Positions 1 through 10,086 of a stretch of DNA of 64,000 bases are shown here, one piece after another (position 1 is the stretch's first letter; each line of letters starts with the position of its first letter). Below the pieces are notes generated by a model, which saw nothing but the letters and a program-made list of their open reading frames with translations, did not search any database and was not told the DNA's origin. This DNA comes from Takakia lepidozioides (Eukaryota; Streptophyta; Takakiopsida; Takakiales; Takakiaceae). The DNA is taken from contig CM060733.1 in the NCBI GenBank assembly GCA_030704615.1, positions 7,810,001 to 7,874,000 on the forward strand, given 5' to 3'. A program made the translations under genes and the position numbers.

Positions 1-824
1 TTTTCTTTCCGCATTCATGTTAGCTAGCTACCTTACTATTGATAATTAAGTATCCGTTTGCTTCATCAATCTATCGGATTCCATCAACTCATCCATTCAT
101 TCCACAGCTTCACTCAGATCTCTCTACACAGTGTGAGTATGAAGTGTGTATCAGATTAATATCTATCAAGTATCAGGCTGAAGCCATGGTGTCTCTAATC
201 TACTCTACATTACAATTCTATAGCTTGCATTCATCAAGTAACAACAGATCGTCACTTCTCCTACTCCGTGCTCTTCATCTTTCCCCTTAGAGATGTGTTC
301 TCCTCCCTATTTCCAAGCCCTGATGCCAGAAGTCCCCCCCTTTCAGTCCTTGCTCCTAGTTTTATCTTCCTACCCGTTGTTCTAACCGCTTCCCTCACTA
401 ACCGTCGTCCGTGAACTAACATGTTCCATTCGCAGGTGTCGTTCCCCACAGTCGTTCCCTGTCCTGCTATCCGTTCCCTATGGTCGTAATAGCTTGTGTG
501 AAACTATGACGGACTGTGACCGGCTGTGTCGGGCTGTGACTGGCTGTGCGACTGTGTTTGGCTATGTCAGGCTGTGACTGGCTATGTGGCTGTGTCGGCT
601 GTAACGGGCTGTGTTGGCTGTGATGGGCTGTGTTGGGCTGTGTGAAGCTGTGACGGGCTGTGTAACCCCCTTCTAGAGTGCGCTGCTGTCACCCCTAAGG
701 CTCCTGTTGGTCTCAGTCTGTGCAAAAATTAAGGGTACCCTACAGATCCCGTATAAGTGTCTAAGTCCCAGACAGTCCTCTAACATTACCCCTTCCCCTC
801 TCAAAAAAGCCGTGTCCTCACGGT
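1..824. other. Non-coding flank with short-period CTGTG-type minisatellite
   Basis: No gene is supported here. Roughly 484-672 is a degenerate tandem array of about 10-base units built on GGCTGTGAC / GGCTGTGTC. The same motif forms a cleaner array at 4590-4908, on the other side of the ORF cluster at 825-4271. The stretch could be untranslated or LTR sequence of the retroelement to its right, but I could not identify LTR ends, a primer-binding site or target-site duplications. Confidence 0.5.
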
Positions 825-1922
825 TTACTGATTGCGATTAGCAAACCTTTGTGAGTGAGCACCTTTATGACGTTGAGAGTTTCGTGGCGGACTGTGTGTA
901 CGAGCCCGAGGTCTGTCACTGTTTGACGGAGATGATTGAACACTACCCGGATAAGTGATTCCCTCTGGAGGCTGATATCGAGGTAACCTTTCAGGCATAG
1001 GAGACCCCAGTCGCTTCTTCTCTGCCATCTGAATTGCAGAGTTTTCTCCCATGTCAAAAGAATCCGCTGAAGAAACAGTTGTATCAGAATCCTCATCGCC
1101 TCTCAGATGTTTTAATTGTCGAACTTTTTGTGGAATCCTCTGGGGCATACAATGTTGTCCTACCATGTCTGGAAGTTTATATTTTAAAACTTGTTGTAAA
1201 CGCTGAACGGCAAAATTGGTGAAGACACTGAGCTCCTTGTCTGTCCAGGTGAGTGGGGTACCAATGACTTGTGAATTGTGCAAGTATTTCCATGCCACAT
1301 GTCCCTTATAGAAAATATCATCAATGCCGAATTTCTGTGTTGACAAATTGTTCCAGGCCGCATGAAACCATGAACGAATTTGAGAATCCTTTTGTATCAT
1401 AACTTTTGCCTCATATAGGTACATATGAGGTGGCACTGAAGGTAAGACCCAATGATCCCCACTGGAATAACTCAGAAAGCGCGATTGCATCTTTTGCTGC
1501 TCAATGTGATAACGTACTAGAAAACAAGCAGCGTAGTATAACCCGCATCTCATGACAATACTCGCTACCTCCTTGGTCTTGGTATAAATGAATCCATGTA
1601 CAACTTGGAAGGCAATTAATTCCTTCAACATTGTACCTGCCTCATGCCAGTATTGTGCAAAGTGATGATCCTCAATTGGTCGATTGTTGGGAAGAACTTT
1701 AGTCATTGTTGCCACTGGCAGCCAAATGCGCATGATTTGGTAGTAATGTGCCAATGATTGCGGAGGACTAAATTCTTTCCAAGCCAAATCCAACATGATA
1801 GGAATTTGGTTGAAGGGCATAATCATAGCCCTACTGTATTCCCTCGCAACTGGAGTTTTAGGTGGGTTAAAAGCAACATTGCCCCATACCTCAGACTGTG
1901 GTTGGTGTGGTTGTAGTAACAA
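825..1922 (-). pseudogene. Unidentified ORF (about 365 codons), C-terminal part of retroelement ORF cluster
   Basis: This minus-strand open frame overlaps the end of the frame at 1891-3285, so it is probably the continuation of that protein after a frameshift near 1891-1922. The first ~240 residues are globular, rich in Trp, Tyr and His. The tail (from about residue 265) is low-complexity: acidic and serine-rich, then Pro/Arg/Ser-rich. No known domain is recognised. It lies 3' of integrase in the element's orientation, a position where some plant Ty3/gypsy elements carry extra or env-like ORFs. No membrane segment or signal peptide is evident, so an envelope function is not supported. An alternative is an unrelated host gene fragment or a second element. 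Confidence 0.4.
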
Positions 1923-3285
1923 CAGGGTTAGCTATTGGCAGAGTGACTTGTTGTGGTGCTGGTGGAACTGGCTCTTGTATCATTGGCATCTCCTGCACCT
2001 CCTGTGAAGAAGACTGAAAAGCCAAAGTTCTGGCTTGTAAATAAGAAGCCATTAGCTGTTCCTCAGGTATATAGACTCTTTTGTCGATATTTGAAGTGAG
2101 GTCCTCCACTTGAGTCTGCAGTCCGTCCACATCCTCCTGTAACTTTGCTATCATACTATAGACATTGTCTATAGTAGTTGTGGCAATGTTCTGCACTTGC
2201 AGTCTGAGCTCATTCATCTCGCTTTGGGTGAGCTTTCGTGGTGCTTTGCCCTCCACTGGCCCTTGTGCTAACCAGACCTGCATAAGGTGGTTATCCACCA
2301 AGTTGCTTGTGGTTCCTCTGAGAGTGTGCTCCTCTCTTAGTTTGTACACATCCAATTGCTATTGTAAAGCCTCCATGCGCTTCGCATGAGGTTCAACCAA
2401 ATTCGCATAGGCAGCAAGTAGATTATTGGCTTCCTTCCAAGCCTTGTTAGTGACCGAGATTTCATTTCTATTGGCCATGATCGTTTGTTGCAACTCCAGG
2501 ATGTGCCTCTCTTGATCAGCTTCAATTTGCCTGTATTGCTTGAAAGTATCCTCATTGCGACAGATTGTATTCTTCATATCGACAATGAGTTTCATTTGCT
2601 CAACATTCTCTGCTTCTGCCTTCATACATTTTTCTGCTTGACTGTTTATTTCTTTTGTAGATTGGTCAAGCATAGTTGTGAGTGTAGCACATTGTATGGC
2701 CATCCTGTTATGCACTGTCTGCAACTCCATATGTAGTGCATTCACTTCTTGCAACTTGCTTTCATGCTTCACCTGCATTTGGTATAGCTGTTGCTTATGT
2801 GCTTCGTGCAATTGGTCTTGCGCGAGGCCTGCCTCAATCAATTGTTCCTTGGCCAATTGCAAAGCCGCTTCTGTTTTCTCCAAGTCTTGCTGCATCTTGA
2901 GAGTGACCTCTTCATCGACCTTGTTTGCACACTCAGTGGCTAGTCGAGCCTCAAATTTCTTCTTGAGTTCCTCTCTCAAGGCTGTCAATTGGGTAGTTGG
3001 AACATGGGATTTGACATAAGTCCCCAACAAATTAAGTGTCCTGCCTATGGAACTCATAAGCATTGTCTGTTGAGGGTCATCATGGTGAGCTTGCTGCTGT
3101 TCTCCCTGATCCTCAACAGTGTGATGTCTCACGAACCACTCAGGCCATTGTCCCACCAGATTTTCTTCCTGAACCACTTCATCCATCACCGGTGCTGCAG
3201 TGTCTTGACATTCTACCTGTGGTACCTCCGACACAGGTGTATGTATTATATGCACCTCAGGATTTCCCTTGGGCAACTGTTGCAC
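1891..3285 (-). pseudogene. Unidentified coiled-coil ORF interrupted by one in-frame TAG
   Basis: Two minus-strand open frames, 2359-3285 and 1891-2355, are in the same frame and separated only by a single TAG at 2356-2358. Together they encode about 464 residues. The middle part is a long, Gln/Glu/Lys/Leu-rich heptad-like stretch typical of coiled coil (about residues 75-320). The upstream neighbour 3246-4271 runs into it in another frame through a short ATTCAT-type repeat near 3318-3345, which suggests a slippage frameshift. No family is recognised. Confidence 0.4.
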
Positions 3286-4271
3286 CTCTGGAATCTCTGT
3301 CTCCTTGACCAGACCAGAATATTCATATTCATATTCATGTCCCCCTTCTCAATTTTTGCCACTATCTGTTCTGTAGTTGGAATATCTAACCCTTCTTTTT
3401 CCAAATCAATTATTTCTGGTTGAGCTGCATGGACAACTTGTAACCTTGTGACAAGCCGATCATCTGGCTGTGATGGCTGTGATACTGAAGTAACTTCCTC
3501 TTCCCTCTCTGAAGGTCCTGCTTCTAGTAATAGCAGTTCTCTGTGCTGCTGTGCCCCTTCCTCCACAAAAACTTGGGAAACATTATCATGCGGATTCCGT
3601 GAAGCCAGTGGATCCGCCACTACAGTCTTTCCCCGCCTCTGTCTCTTATTCTCGTGTTGCCCTGCCATTCCACCCTCACTGTGTGAAGAGCCTTGCTCTT
3701 CCATTGCAGTGGTTTCTGGCTCAAACACTCCCATCTCCTTTCTTTCTCGAGCATCAAGGATGCCAGAATCAAGAATTATTTGAGCAATGATTGGGCCAGA
3801 CACTATGATAGGAGACTTTGCGGCAGTACCCTGTAATCTTTTCATCTCCTCTACCAGTGCGTTGTACATTATGTCCGCCCATTCTACCTTTTCTCCTCTC
3901 AGGGCTTTGAGTATTTCCTCTGTGAAGGATCTGCTCAAATACTGTTGGTTCTGTTTCATGGCAAACAGAACGTTCAATACCTGGCCTACCTTCTTAAGCC
4001 CTGGGTACACGGCCTTGGTACAAGCATAACCCTGAGTTTTAAAGAAACTCCCTTCTTGGAATAAGTCCCCTATTTGCAGTCTTGCCCTGTGCTCCTCCAC
4101 ATGCACCTGGCCTGCTGACAATCGAAACAATTGCTGTAGGTATAGGGGAGTAATTACTAATTCAACTCCCTTCACCGTTGTTGTTCCTGTCCTTGGCTCA
4201 AAGTTCTGTAAGAATTGTAACATATACTGTCTATGGTGCAATGTCCAATCTTTGCTTTGCAATCCTTGCAA
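3246..4271 (-). pseudogene. Unidentified ORF (about 341 codons), N-terminal part of retroelement ORF cluster
   Basis: The minus-strand frame has a folded-looking N-terminal ~190 residues with regular aliphatic and aromatic spacing, followed by a low-complexity acidic/Gln/Ser-rich stretch. It loses its frame in a hexanucleotide ATTCAT repeat near 3318-3345 and continues in another frame at 3285. I do not recognise a domain. A distant relation to plant-transposon associated 'putative transposon protein' or plant mobile domains is only a guess. Together with 1891-3285 and 825-1922 it would form one protein of over 1,100 residues with two frameshifts and one stop. Confidence 0.4.
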
Positions 4272-4282
4272 TCTCAGCTCCT

Positions 4283-5122
4283 TCAGTATCTGTATCGCCT
4301 GTGGGGTAAATTTCGCTTTTCTGTACTTGCCGTTTGTTCCGTTCCCCTTTTTCCGTATTCATTAATGGGCCCGCCATTCATCCAAATTGACGCGCTAAGT
4401 AGGTACTTTGACGGCCATTCTTGTCCTCTTTCTTGATGACACCTGTTCTTGCACTTCCTTCTCAGCTGTGTGTCGCGCCCTGACTTCCACGTGTCTATTT
4501 TTAAACTGGTTTCCGTCCTTTCTTCCGTCGGCCATTTTCCTGAAGTTATTGTGCGTCCACCTGTCACTGATTCTATGGATCGTGTAACCCTAGTAGGCTG
4601 TGTTGAGCTGTGACAGGCTGTGTCATACTGTGGTATGCTGTGATAGGCTGTGATGCACTGTGGTAAGCTGTGATAGGCTGTGACACACTGTGGTAGGTTG
4701 TGATAGTCTGTGTTGCGCCGTGCTGGGCTGTGATAGGCTGTGTTTCGCCTTGATGGGCTGTGATAGGCTGTGTTTCGCTTTGATGGGCTGTGATAGGCTG
4801 TGTTTCGCCTTGATGGGCTGTGATAGGCTGTGTCACGTCGTGATGGACTGTGATAGGCTGTGTTTCGCCTTGATGGGCTGTGATAGGCTGTGTCACGTTT
4901 GTTCTGCCCGCCCTGGTCATATATGCTTGGCCTAGCGACAAGTGCTCCATACTCCGTTGGTAACACTGGCGCAGCCCGTGACTGCTCTTGCGTTTCAACA
5001 TGCAAATCATGCTGCAATGGTTTGTCATGGATACCACTGTATCCCTTTAACTTATTGGCATTGACTCTTCCCAGCATTTCTTTGTTAATGGTTTGTAACA
5101 TGGCGGTGTTGTTATCATACAT
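4283..5122 (-). pseudogene. Integrase/pol C-terminal tail running into repeat-encoded segment
   Basis: This frame is in phase with the integrase frame at 5141-6328 and separated from it by one TGA at 5141-5143. The residues just after the stop (PYVIQK) complete the GPY/F module typical of Ty3/gypsy integrase C-termini; the TGA replaces the expected Gly codon. After about 75 residues the frame enters the 30-base minisatellite and encodes roughly ten-residue repeats of the type TAYHSPSRRN, then leaves it for a basic unstructured tail. The repeat-encoded part is probably not an original part of the polyprotein. Confidence 0.6.
4590..4908. repeat. 30-bp minisatellite built from 10-bp GGCTGTGATA units
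   Basis: Units such as GGCTGTGATAGGCTGTGTTT followed by CGCCTTGATG recur every 30 bases between about 4725 and 4900, nearly identical. The edges are more degenerate with 10- or 20-base spacing. Thirty is divisible by three, so all six frames can stay open through the core, which explains the long repetitive ORFs on both strands. Confidence 0.9.
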
Positions 5123-5140
5123 CTTTTGTATGACATAAGG

Positions 5141-6290
5141 TCATTTCCATGGTGATTTAAGCTTAGAAGCTTTAATTTTTCCCTTCTTCTGCAACCATAG
5201 AACCAAATCTCCCGTCTTAAAAGTTTTTAACTTGTTTTCATCAAACTGTTCCTTCCTCTTCATCTGAATTCTGGTCATATTATTAGCTACATCAGCACGT
5301 ACTTCTTCCACATGGTATAATTCATGTTTCCTGACCTTAATGAAATCTTGCAATTCCATTCTCTTTCCCCACTCCGTTCTCATGGTAGGTAACAGGAATT
5401 CCACTGGAAGTAAGGCTTCCATACCATAAACTAATTGGAATGGTGTATACTTAGTGGTGACTTTATATGAAGTCCTGAATGACCACAAAGCTGTCAACAG
5501 CTTTGTATCCCAATCCGTTCTGTTTGCATTGACTATCTTAGCCAAGATAGTACATAGTATTTTGTTGGTAGCCTCTGCCTGTCCATTACCCTGTGGGTAA
5601 TAGGTTGTACTCTTCCTATACACAATCATGAATTCTTTAGTCAATAATTCAATGGTCTCATTAATGAAGTGACTTCCCTGATCACTGATAAATTCTAAGG
5701 GACAGCCAAATCGTGTAAGTATGTTCTCATACAGGAACCTTGCTGTGGACTTGGCTGTGTTGTCCCTCAAAGCTTTAGCTTCCACCCACTTCGTAGTATA
5801 ATCAGTTGCTGTAATTATGTACCTGTTCCGTGTATTCTTGGTTGGTAGGTTAATTGGTCCAACAAAGTCTAGTCCCCATTTCTGAAATGGTTCCGTAGGC
5901 ATTGTAGGATGCAAGGCCATCCTTCCAGATCTCTGCAAAGGTCCTAGCCTCTGACATTCATCACAACTTTGACAATACTTGTGTACATCTTTGAATAAAG
6001 TAGTCTCTTCTCCAAAATGACCTCCAGCCACTCCTTTATGAACTTCCTCCAAAACTTTATTTACTTCATGGTGGTACAAGCATCGTTTTAGTACTCCATC
6101 AGGTCCTAGCTTATACATTCTGCTTCCTACCATAGTATAAGGTAAAGCTTTGATAGCGATTCTCTTCCTCTCCTCCTTACCATAACTAGGTGGGCATTGA
6201 CCATGAGTAAGGTAGTATCTGATTGGCCACTGCCAATCTAACCATTCATCTGCACTTCCTTGCACCTCCATTAAGATCATTTCCCTTTGC
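5141..6290 (-). pseudogene. Ty3/gypsy integrase, inactivated
   Basis: The minus-strand frame has the integrase layout: an N-terminal zinc-finger region with two His (HH near residue 86 and GGHFGEE) and CQSCDEC, then the catalytic core with Asp in LDFVGP, Asp in ISDQGSHF and Glu in GNGQAEATNK. The C-terminal SPWK abuts a TGA where the GPY/F Gly is expected. Between the finger's second His and CQSCDEC the spacing is too short: GEETTLFKDVHKYC lacks roughly a dozen residues (normally containing an aromatic YYWP-like turn). So an internal deletion as well as a stop disables it. Its start abuts the edge of the inverted RT block at about 6275-6296; the open frame extends to 6328 but the codons beyond the edge are antisense RT. 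Confidence 0.85.
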
Positions 6291-7350
6291 CATTCACAGA
6301 AGCAGTATTGGACACTGTGGCAGGCCATGAGATGTACTCATTCATGGATGGTTTCAGTGGTTATAATCAAGTGCAAGTGGCAGAAGAAGATCAAGGAAAG
6401 ACAGCTTTCATCACAGACTGGGGTGCTTATGCATACAAAGTCATGCCCTTTGGACTTTGTAATGCACCAGCAACCTTTCAGAGAGTGATAAGTGAATCTT
6501 TTCATGAGTATCTGGATGATTTCATGCAGGTGTTCTTGGATGATTTCAGTGTGTATAGCTCTAAGAATGAGCACTTGCATAAATTGGAGTTATGTCTGGC
6601 CAGATGCAGGATGAGAGGTCTGGGCCTGAATCCAGAGAAGTGTACTTTCTGTGTGAACTCAGGGGTGCTTCTGGGACACATTGTGTGTAAGAAGGGACTT
6701 CTTGTGGATCCCAGGAAGACAGAGTCCATTAAAGCCTCTCCACCACCAGTGAATGTTAAGAGTTTAAGGAGATTCCTTGGGCAAACCAGTTATTACAGAA
6801 GATTTGTCAAAAGGTATGCACAAATAGCAGCACCATTGAGCAAGCTTCTGAAGAAAGATACAGTGTTTGCCTGGACAGCTGAATGTCAACAGGCGTTTGA
6901 GGAACTTGCACTGTCAGTAACAACTACACCTGTGCTGATTAACCCTCACTGGCATGTAGTATTTCATGTTCACTGTGATGCATCAGGAGGAGCGTTGGGA
7001 GCGGTGTTAGCCCAAAATGTTACAGGAAATATAGATTCACCTGTGTACTATGCTAGCAGGTTGATGAACAGTGCTGAAAGGAACTATAGCACAACTGAAA
7101 GAGAAGCACTGGCAATGATTTATGCAGTCAAGAAATTCAGGCATTACCTATTGGGAAGAAAGTTTATGTTTTATGTGGATCACCAGGCTCTGATATATCT
7201 GGTGAACAAACCTTTGATAAGTGGAAGGATAGCGAGGTGGTTAATAATCTTGCATGAGTTTGAGTTCGAGGTTATTTACAAGCCTGGCCGTTTGCATCTT
7301 GTGGCTGATCATTTGTCACGACTAACAACAGGAGAGGCCGCCACAGGAGT
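6275..7350 (+). pseudogene. Reverse transcriptase palm/thumb plus RNase H of the gypsy element, inverted
   Basis: On the plus strand the frame begins with FPLPFTEAVLD, the conserved segment that should follow the KKLNA motif found on the minus strand at 7733-8306. It then shows the SFMDGFSGYNQ, MPFGLCNAPATFQ and catalytic FLDD (YVDD-type) motifs, RT thumb, and RNase H with HCDASGGALGAVL, TEREALAM and YVDHQAL. It ends with VADHLSRL. Everything else of this element is on the minus strand, so the block has been inverted relative to its neighbours. The initiation point at 6287 is a TTG, not a real start; this is an internal polyprotein segment. Confidence 0.9.
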
Positions 7351-7360
7351 GGACGATCAG

Positions 7361-7732
7361 TTACTTGATGCGAGCACCCACAAGGACGCCTGGACTTTTG
7401 ACGAAACCTGTCGCCCGACCACCACAGGTTACTTGGATCTCGGATCCAAGCACCCCATCGGCACCCAGATACTCCTTGGCAAAGGTCTCCACCATGATGC
7501 GAGGATTCGCAGTCAGCACATAACTCTTCCCAAAGGAGTTGAACACACGCCATGTCTCTGGGTGCAGATACTCGCTGTAAAATTTCGGCAGAACTGCACG
7601 GGCTACAGTCTCAATCTGGGTCACTTTAAGGCCAGCCAAACTGACAAATATCAAAACTTGGATTCCTGCAGCCTCAGAGACGAAGTTATAAAGAAACCAT
7701 GCTATGGGTGCGCAGAGGAGGAGGACAAGCAT
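7361..7732 (-). pseudogene. Fragment of land-plant-type glycerol-3-phosphate acyltransferase (N-terminal HAD-like region)
   Basis: The 123-residue minus-strand frame resembles the region of sn-2 GPATs (GPAT4/6/8 type, cutin and suberin synthesis) between the first membrane segment and the HAD-like domain. Visible landmarks are [11 protein letters not shown], the AGI.VLIF..LAGL segment, [44 protein letters not shown] and the [15 protein letters not shown] stretch. It lacks the start of the protein and the acyltransferase domain, so it cannot be functional. It is wedged between the retroelement's KKLNA break at about 7732 and the end of the inverted RNase H block at about 7350. Captured host sequence is the simplest reading. 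Confidence 0.75.
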
Positions 7733-8306
7733 TCAGCTTCTTGTAGTTCACACATACTCTTAGTTTACCATTCTTCTTGGGAACTATAACAATGGGTGAC
7801 AACCAAGTTGTATACTCTATTGGGTATATAAACTTAGCCTCAGCCAACTTCTTGATCTCTTCTCCAACCTTCTGTGTGTAGTTGGGATTCATTATGTACC
7901 TCGCCTGCTTGATTGGTACTGACCCTGGTTCCAGTTCAATCTTATGCTGACAGACTTCAGGTGGTATCCCTTTTAGATCCTCATAGCTCCAAGCAAATAC
8001 ATATCTGTATTTGATGAACAAGCTTTTAGCTTCTTCAAAGAATTCCGGCTCCAAATCAGCTCCTACTTTCACCATCCTCGGTTCCTCTTTAGTTCCCACA
8101 TTCACTTCCCTCACCTGCTCATCAGCTGTGATTGTCCAACCAGTCACCACTTCATTCACAGTGGCTGGTTCCTCTAGGATTTCCATTTCTCCTTCTCTTT
8201 CTTCATAGAAATGTGATGGGTAACTGCTGGTTTCCTCTTCAGTTGGTGTTGCTGTCACTACACCACAGCAGATACCTCTTAAACAACTTAGGCTTTCCAG
8301 CCGCAT
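7733..8306 (-). pseudogene. N-terminal reverse transcriptase of the gypsy element
   Basis: The frame contains the linker from protease to RT (FAWSYEDLKGIPP, then PIKQARYIMNP) and the first RT motifs [26 protein letters not shown]. The next expected residues occur on the other strand at 6275 onward. The frame reads on to 7686 but those last codons are GPAT-derived sequence in another frame. This is the left flank of the inversion breakpoint. Confidence 0.85.
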
Positions 8307-8459
8307 CTCTGCAACCTACTCCCACTCTGGGTGTGCAGCAAATAGGGTAGCTTCCTGCTCCTCATCCAGTCCTCCTTTCCAGTCATACTCTCTGACTCCT
8401 CGAGGTCTTCTCGTAGCAGGTAATCTACTAGATTTCTTTGTGGTAATATGTATCTCGTG

Positions 8460-9305
8460 TTATCCATTATACACGGTTAGTAACTGAGAATTCCAGTCAT
8501 GGAATACCCTGGCCTGTTTTAGCCACGGACGTCCCAATAATAAGGAGTAAGCCTCCATGACTTCATCCATCTTCAACACAGTTAATGTGATCATAAAGAT
8601 CATCTTCTGTATCTGTATCGTAACTCCTCTTATTAATCCCAATGGCTGTACACTTCTTTGATCTGCCATTGTTACTGTAAATGGGGCTGGTTTCATGTTA
8701 CTTAGACCAAGCTTCTTTCTTAATTGGTCTGTCATGATATTTACTCCAAAACCTCCATCTATCAGTACATCAGTTAGTTCTGTGCTTCCAATTCTCAATT
8801 GGATTACTGGCATAGAATCATCAAAGTCCATGACTGTTTCTCGCCCTTCCGGCTTCACATTATAACTGGTCACTTTGCTGTTCAGGTCTGTGTTTCCTGT
8901 CTCCTGGGCAATTCGATTGATTGCTTGATACAGCCTGTACCTACAATAAGGTGCCGCAGCCAATAGCTGTCCAATGGTAATCTCTGCTTTGGTCTGGCAT
9001 ATTACTTCAGCCAAAGTCTCTTCATTACTTTGCATGCCTACATCTTCTTTCTTCCTTTCATCCTCACTCACTTCTTCTTCTTCATCAGAATCAGAGGAAT
9101 CTGCCACAGGAATATCAGTACTCTTCTGCATTTCCCTTATGGTATCTGCCACTTCCTTGTGCAGTTCCTTCTCATCTTTCCAAGTCTCTTCATCTTCAGG
9201 CATATCACTGCCATCTTCATTATCATCATCTTCCTCAGCTACTGGAGGTATTAGTTTGGCTTGCTTCTGGTTACTATCATTGTACTTACTTCTGGTACAA
9301 CACAT
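8460..9305 (-). pseudogene. Retropepsin-like aspartic protease segment
   Basis: The frame encodes an acidic linker of about 100 residues followed by a retropepsin fold with the catalytic LIDGGFGVNIM motif (the DGG variant of DTG/DSG common in plant gypsy elements) at about residue 182. A second aliphatic segment ending LLLGRPWL is the usual C-terminal flap/ILG region. It lies between the gag knuckles and the RT, as expected. The frame is interrupted from gag upstream and from RT downstream. Confidence 0.8.
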
Positions 9306-9372
9306 GGCCTAACCATGTGAGCTGCCACCACTGGCCCCTCATTCACAGGAGCTCTCATCTCATTCTGGTGTC

Positions 9373-10086
9373 TTATCCAGAATGAACATGCTGCCCTGCG
9401 ATGTCCTGGTTGATTACAATAGTAACATAGTTCTTCACCATTGGGTCCTTGCCCTTGGTTTGTTCTTGGATTATTTCTGTAATCCTGATTCCCGGGCTGG
9501 TAATTCCCCTTGGATTACCCTGATAGTTGCCTCTGGAATTTCCTTGGTAATTTCCTCTTGAATTACCTCTCCCTTCCATGCCATTGTTATAACCACCAGA
9601 CCTACCATAGTGGTCCTGATCATTGTTTCTTCTTGGCTGGGGCTGCACCTGATGCACCCTTACTTGCCTAGGTTCTCTTGCAGCTGTCCTTCTGTTGTAG
9701 TAACAATTCTCAGTAGAATGGTTATCCATTTTACAGATAGTACAGTGTTTCTCCTTCGTGTGACATTCTGTGGTGGTATGGCCTTCATTCTGGCACTTTG
9801 CACACCATACACCCTTCCTCCAATGTGATGCAGCCTCTGTGGCATACTTCTTCAAGATTTCTTCCAATCTTTTTTCATAGTTATCCCTCTTCAACTTCTC
9901 CTTTCTCTTACTCTTCCTTTTTAGTTCTTGCTCTTCTTCTTCATCTGACTCATCCTCAGAGTCCTCATCATCCCTTTTCTCTCTCCTGAGCATTCCCAAT
10001 TGCTCAATTCTGTTTGCAGTTTCAAATGCCTTGCTCAAACTAGTGATCGCGTTTTGTTGTTGCGGTTGAACATTGGGAAGAGCCTG
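9373..10086 (-). pseudogene. Gag nucleocapsid region with CCHC zinc knuckles
   Basis: A charged coiled-coil-like stretch precedes two zinc knuckles of the form CX2CX4HX4C (CAKCQNEGHTTTEC and CTICKMDNHSTENC), then a Arg/Asn/Gly/Tyr-rich linker. A third knuckle, CYYCNQPGHRRAAC, is present near 9400 but in another frame, so a frameshift lies near 9505 in the run of GGGG/CCCC. The 10038 start is a TTG; the frame continues upstream until a stop near 10086, where recognisable gag ends. The N-terminal capsid part is missing. Confidence 0.8.

Larger units (their letters stand above)
825..10086 (-). mobile_element. Decayed Ty3/gypsy-type LTR retroelement with internal inversion
   Basis: Reading the minus strand from about 10086 down, the order is gag with CCHC knuckles, aspartic protease, N-terminal reverse transcriptase, (inverted RT/RNase H block), integrase, then a large ORF cluster of unknown function. 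Gag-PR-RT-RH-IN order is the Ty3/gypsy order. The element is clearly dead: frameshift in gag, TGA inside the integrase C-terminal module, deletion in the integrase zinc finger, inversion of the RT/RH block, and stops and frameshifts in the downstream ORFs. LTRs were not recognised, so the boundaries given are those of recognisable coding sequence. Whether the 825-4271 ORFs belong to the same element is an inference from orientation and adjacency. Confidence 0.85.

Noticed and set aside
825-4271. Envelope gene of a retrovirus-like element
   Set aside because: Position fits, but no signal peptide, membrane segments or cleavage site are seen.
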